Part shown: in pieces, positions 59,470-64,000 of the stretch
Layout: each line of letters opens with the position of its first letter
Numbering within the stretch: position 1 is the stretch's first letter
Assembly (NCBI GenBank): GCA_023053685.1
Contig: JALIGW010000003.1
Location: 47,643,996 to 47,707,995 of the forward strand
Direction of reading: 5' to 3'
Length of the DNA stretch: 64,000 nt
Source: Diadophis punctatus similis
Lineage: Eukaryota; Chordata; Lepidosauria; Squamata; Dipsadidae
Program-made: the position numbers and the translations under genes
Notes under the pieces: model-generated
Told to the model about the DNA's origin: nothing
Seen by the model: only the letters and a program-made list of their open reading frames with translations
Database searches by the model: none

Positions 59470-60456
59470 GTGTCAGTTCAGTGAAGCAGTTGATGTAATG
59501 TGCCGCTGCCTGGACGATGTGAGGGTCTGGATGGGAGTGAACAGACTTAGGCTCAACCCAGACAAGACTGAGTGGCTCTGGATATTGCCTCCCGAGGACT
59601 ATGTCGACTGTCCCTCCTTGGTTCTCGGGGGAGAAAAATTGACTCCCTCAGAACAGGTTCGCAATTTGGATGTCCTCCTAGACCCACAGCTAAAATTGGA
59701 TCAACATCTTTCAGCTGTGGCTAGGGGGACCTTTGCACAAATCCGTCTTGTGCACCAATTGCGACCTTACTTGGAGAGGGAGGCCTTGCTCACAGTCACT
59801 CATGCCCTTGTCACCTCACGGCTAGACTACTGTAACGCGCTCTACATGGGGCTACCCTCGAAGAGCATCCGGAGACTCCAACTGGTACAGAATGCAGCTG
59901 CGCGAGCAGTAGTGGGTGTACCGAGATACACCCACGTAACACCTATCCTTTGCCAGCTGCATTGGCTACCAATTAGTCTCCGGTCGCAATTTAAGGTGTT
60001 GGTCGTTACCTTTAAAGCCCTACATGGCTCAGGGCCAGGTTACCTACGGGACTGCATCCTACCGCATACCTCCCTAAGACCGGTTAGGTCCCACAGAGAG
60101 GGCCTCCTCCGGGTCCCGTCGGCCAAACAATGTCGATTGGCGGGACCGCGGGGGAGGGCCTTCTCTGTGGGAGCCCCGTCCCTCTGGAACCAACTGCCAC
60201 CAGAGATCCGGACCATCCCCACCCTGCTGGCCTTCCGTAAAGCCTTAAAAACATGGCTCTTCCGGCAGATGGGGTGAATAGGATAATTAGATTCCCCCTG
60301 AATGTTGTGTTTATAATGTCTCTTTTTAATTATATTTTTAATTTAAATTTATGACTATTGTTTTTAAATGTACGCTTCTTACTCATGCTGTACGCCGCCC
60401 TGAGTCCCACGGGATTGGGCGGCCTATAAGAGCGTCTAAATAAATAAATAAATAAA
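59470..60456 (+). mobile_element. 5'-truncated L2-clade LINE with open C-terminal ORF2 frame
   Basis: An uninterrupted frame of 259 codons (59498-60277) ends at a natural stop and encodes the C-terminal part of a non-LTR retrotransposon ORF2: LNPDKTEW, LVTSRLDYCNALYMGLP, RLQLVQNAAARAV, HVTPILCQLHWLPI and FKVLVVTFKALHGSGPGYL. These are typical of L2 elements. The reverse-transcriptase active-site part is missing because the copy is 5' truncated near 59470, so the first ATG is not a real start. Downstream comes a 3' tail with a stem-loop (cgccctgag ... ttgggcgg, about 60396-60422) and (AAAT)n repeats ending at 60456. The absence of stops suggests a fairly young insertion. It cannot retrotranspose by itself. 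Confidence 0.85.
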
Positions 60457-61125
60457 ACATGGGGGCAGAGAGGTTCATTGCCCTGTGCTCTTTGTTCTTT
60501 GTCTGATGAATGTAAATCCTTACATAACACATGAGTCCTTGTAGGTAATTTCTATTCTAAGCTCACAGGTGCTGATAGATTAACTGAGAAATGTTATGCA
60601 CGTAATTTTAGAGATCACCATATCCTCACACCCATAGTATTGGGATTCTCCCAGAGCACAAAGCAGCTCAGGGACATGCTATTAGCAGATCTGTACAGTT
60701 GTCTGGACTCCTTGGCCAGGTGCTGCAAGTTCTGAACATAGGATTGATTTTCTGCCAGAAATGTGTCCTCTCTCTCCAAAAACACATATATGCAAGGAGA
60801 AGAATACATGCTACAATGGGTGACAGAACATTCTCCTCTGCCACTGGGGTCTGATAGATAGGCAGTGACCCTTGACTTTCAGTACCCAACTACCTGCTCC
60901 ACAACTTCACTGCACCTACTGCAATTTCTGGAACCAGGGGGATCACAAGTGACTTCTTCAACCATCTTCCAAAAGAATACTATCATCTAAGAAGGTGGGA
61001 TAGAAAGGTGATGCTGACATCTATAGATGGTAGTGGGATGACCTGAGACAAATATAACAATTTCCATTTGTATTGAACAAGAGAGAATTTCAGAAAAGCA
61101 AAGGAACACGCTGGTTTCCACTATA
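60457..61125. other. Unique sequence
   Basis: Nothing recognised between the L2 tail and the long hAT copy. Confidence 0.5.
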
Positions 61126-61133
61126 CCCCACTC

Positions 61134-61870
61134 CAGGGGCGGGTTGCTAATTTTTTTACTACCACTCTATGGGCGTGGCTTATTTTGTGGGTGTGGCTTG
61201 TCAGCCATGTGACCGGGTGAGTGTGGGCCTCGGGAGCTTGGCAGCAGCCGGAGAAGTGGGGGGGGCATTGCCCACCCGCAACGCAGCCCCCCACAGCGGG
61301 AGCAGCAAGACCGTGGCAACAGTTCTTCTAGGAGGCTCAGTCCGGCCTGAATGCTTCTCCCCATTCAATGATCCTAGGCTCCTGCTGCCCATTCCCCCTC
61401 CCCTCAGCAGCTCGAGAAGCCTTGAACGTGCAAAAATGCCTAAGATCATCACCGCGCGTTGATGGCTTCTCAGACTGCTGAAGAGAGGGGAACTGAGATT
61501 GGTCCTGCCGCCCATTCCCCCTCCCCTCAGCAGCTCGAGAAGCCTCGAACGTATGAAAATGTCTAGGATCATCACTGCGTGTTCGTGGTTTCTCAGACTG
61601 CTGAAGGGAGGGGAACTGAGATAGGTTCTGCTGCCCGTTCTCTCAGTGTCTCACACGCTCCCTCAGCCATCCTCCCCTGCTTGGACTCACTGTGGGGTAG
61701 GAAGGCAGCGCATGCGCAGTGCCGGAAGCTCGGCTTCTGGACATGCACAAAAGAATTTTTTTTAAAAAAAATTTCAGGCACTGGCAACTGACCACACCGG
61801 TACTGTGACATCACCAGCGGGCTGCTACCAGTGCTATAGAGTGGACCGCACTGGTAGGAACCCACCACTG
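61134..61870. mobile_element. Long hAT nonautonomous element, inverted copy of 12997-13757
   Basis: Ends caggggcgggttgctaat and taggaacccaccactg, flanked by ccccactc on both sides (61126-61133, 61871-61878; 8/8). The interior is the reverse complement of the 12997-13757 element, including the 125-bp tandem units, cagctcgagaagcctcgaac, and agcgcatgcgca at about 61707-61718. Confidence 0.88.
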
Positions 61871-61878
61871 CCCCACTC

Positions 61879-62560
61879 TAATGGAAAGTTGTGGGAAATA
61901 TTTAATATGACAGAACCTTTCAGGATCACCTGGCCTAAGCACAGATGAAACTTACTGGCATGTGACTCCAGCGATATCTCCTGGTTCTTCTACCCCTCTT
62001 TTTCCTCTGTCATATTCATCATACCTCTAGATCTGCAGCTTATACCTGCAGACAGAATATGGAATTCAGGCAGGCCCAAGGCACGCTTCTAAATAAGCAA
62101 TTAGTAAGATAACTTCAGCAATTTTCAGCGAATGCTTATATATGCCAGCCATTTTGTCACCCCATCCTTTTCCCTATAAGAATTATAGGTGATTTCCAGT
62201 TTAAATTGTAGAAACAGACATTGTCAAGTGGGCATCCTCATCAGAGAGGTTGGAGTTTTTTTGCAACTCCAATTGTAAGTACAGATCCAATGGGAGGCAT
62301 CCAATAGCTGAGGTGAGGTGCAAAATTATGGCTCACCTGGAACAATGGTTGACCACAACATGTAACCCTTCAAGGATAGAGGATGTACCCATTCTCTCCC
62401 AAGAAGCTCTGTAACTATGATATTTCAGCCTTCCCAGATTATTTCTGGATATTTACAATTGTTAGTCATGTAATTCTGCCTGCTGCCCACAGCACTCTGA
62501 CACCCGAGGAAGGGACACTTCTATGGTCCCAAACATACAGGATCACTGCATCCTAAGTAT
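61879..62560. other. Unique sequence
   Basis: Nothing recognised. Confidence 0.5.
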
Positions 62561-62565
62561 CAGGC

Positions 62566-62811
62566 TGTTAGATTCGCACGTAAATGAAGAGGCAAGTCAC
62601 AGGAACAGTTCAGCACCTTTATTGTCTATTAGTTAGAACTAATATAGACTGCCAGCAGGCTGCAGGGAAGCCACTTTTAAGGGCTTCCCTGAAGCCTGCT
62701 GGCCACTGACAGGAGTTTATTTCTCCCGCCGCTAAATTAGCCAATCAGCGGCGGCTATGCAAATAACCACTACGTACATATGTACATACGTACGTACGTA
62801 CATACGTAACA
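62566..62811. mobile_element. Solo LTR, 246 bp, 5-bp target duplication
   Basis: Starts tgttagattcgcacgtaaat and ends cgtacatacgtaaca. caggc flanks it exactly (62561-62565, 62812-62816). The cctttattg near its left suggests antisense orientation. Its last 45 bp are an alternating tacg/tacata array. Confidence 0.7.
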
Positions 62812-62841
62812 CAGGCAGTTGGTAAGTTTTTTAGGTTGTGT

Positions 62842-63072
62842 GTGTATGCACGCACACATGCACATCTTGGAGTCAGTGTTGAATCCTGGTAACTCCCTAC
62901 ACTTTTATTGGCAACATTTTCAGAAGTAATTTGCCATTATTTGCTTCCTAGGCAAAGAGAGAGTGACTAGCCCAAGGTCATCCAGCTGGTTTCATGCCTA
63001 AAGTGGGACTAGGACTCAAAATCTCCCAGTTTAAAGCCTGGTGTCTTAACCACTACACCAAACTGGTTCTCT
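62842..63072 (-). mobile_element. tRNA-derived SINE with BovB-like 3' part, antisense
   Basis: The complement starts ccagtttggtgtagtggtta (A box), then gattttgagtcctagtccca (B-box region), a core with gatgaccttgggctagtcac, and a 3' part resembling the BovB-type tail (ataatggcaaattacttctg ... gttgccaa). The tail end merges into a short CA/TG-rich stretch. Family naming is tentative. Confidence 0.6.
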
Positions 63073-63474
63073 TTAGGACTAATGCTTGCTTCCCATTGAA
63101 GAAAGTGGAGAAGCTGAGGGAAGTAGAGGTGAGCTGTTGATTCCCACTCTTAGGAATGGTCATAGATAAACACCTTCCAAAAATATCTGTTGACCGGTTT
63201 CCATTGTGTGGCAGCCAAAAATAGTGTAGGGGTTTTACCAGAAAGACTTGGCAGATTTTAATGAAGCTTGGCAAGCTATAAATGCCCAATACTAAAATGT
63301 TTGACCTGCATTTAGGACTTTATAACATTTTACATGGCAATCTATAGCTGAATCTCATCAGTTTTGAAGCATGAAAGAAAGGCTAGCTGGCAGAGGCTAC
63401 CTTGGGGGACCAAGGTAAATGACAAAGGCAGCATCATGGTGCAGGCTCTGCCTCTTTGATACATACATTGTGAC
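63073..63474. other. Unique sequence
   Basis: Nothing recognised. Confidence 0.5.
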
Positions 63475-64000
63475 AGGGGCGGGTTGCCTGTTCTTTGCAC
63501 TACCGGTGCGCTGCGCGTGCATTGCCATGTTTCGGCACGCGCGCACCACCTCACATAATTTTGCTTTGTCAGATAGGAATTTTCTTATCAAGAGGCGATT
63601 TAGAATCTTGCTTCCCTGAAGTCATTCATACTTAGAAAATAAAACTGAGATTCAATTCTAATTAACAAAATGTTTATTTCAGTACAAAAATAACAAAAGA
63701 ATAAACCCTTAATAAGCTACATCTTCTCAGCTAATGGATTCACGTCTGCCTCGGGCGAGGCATCGAAGAAGAAGGAAGGTGGGAGGAGACACAACTCCTG
63801 GAATGCACGCATGCATAATAGAACATATCACATGTCTGCTTGATTAGAAATACAATAAATCTAGAAAACAGTGGAGATGCACAACTGGCAATTATTCACA
63901 TTGTGACAGGCTTCCTGCGCATGTGCGGAAGCAAAATATCGCGAGGGGACGCACACGTGCAATTTTGGCGCTTTTTTGCTTCCGCACATGCGCAGAAGCA
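63475..64000. mobile_element. hAT element split by a solo LTR, running off the window
   Basis: Left end caggggcgggttgcctg with ctaccggtgcgctgcgcgtg. The body stops at 63566 and resumes at 63909 with cttcctgcgcatgtgcggaa and cttccgcacatgcgcagaag. The right end is outside the window. Confidence 0.65.
63567..63908. mobile_element. Solo LTR, 342 bp, inside a hAT element
   Basis: Starts tgtcagataggaattttctt and ends attcacattgtgaca (TG...CA). Flanks tgctt/ggctt match 4/5, and the hAT sequence rejoins across it. Confidence 0.6.

Overview
The window is vertebrate nuclear DNA, most likely from a squamate reptile and probably a snake. This rests on the repeats: squamate-type tRNA SINEs, CR1, L2 and L1 LINE fragments, a tRNA-CR1 SINE, many hAT-type and TA-inserting MITEs, and long (ATAA)n, (CATA)n and (GAAA)n arrays. 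I cannot name the species from sequence alone.

One protein-coding gene is secure. It is an intronless KCNA3 (voltage-gated potassium channel Kv1.3) on the minus strand at 28186-30036, 616 codons, complete, with a GC-rich CpG-dense 5' region to about 30.7 kb. Nothing else matches a known host gene. A weak three-block exon-like arrangement at 22.3-23.0 kb (minus) could be a spliced noncoding transcript or chance.

Layout. 1-24.2 kb: unique AT-rich DNA broken by MITEs, a CR1 fragment at 10.7-11.6 kb, a solo LTR at 16.1-16.5 kb and simple repeats. 24.2-32.4 kb: almost free of interspersed repeats, centred on KCNA3. 32.4-45.9 kb: SINEs, CR1, L1 and L2 relics, a 332-bp nearly perfect palindrome at 42.7-43.1 kb, and a three-level nest at 39.4-40.6 kb. 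45.9-64 kb: more hAT elements, inverted SINEs, an LTR/MITE nest at 53.9-55.4 kb, a reverse-transcriptase-bearing LINE at 56.8-58.1 kb inserted in a local duplication, an L2 fragment with an open 259-codon frame at 59.5-60.5 kb, a second long hAT copy at 61.1-61.9 kb, and two further solo LTRs.

The window is therefore a single-exon neuronal/immune ion-channel gene in a gene desert that transposons have shaped. Many insertions can be bounded to the base because target-site duplications survive: 8 bp for hAT, TA for the mariner/Tigger-like MITEs, 5 bp for the LTRs. These allow a relative insertion history to be read directly. The most interesting signals are hairpin-forming hAT MITEs and the recurrent carriage by hAT MITEs of a palindrome resembling the NRF1 binding consensus.
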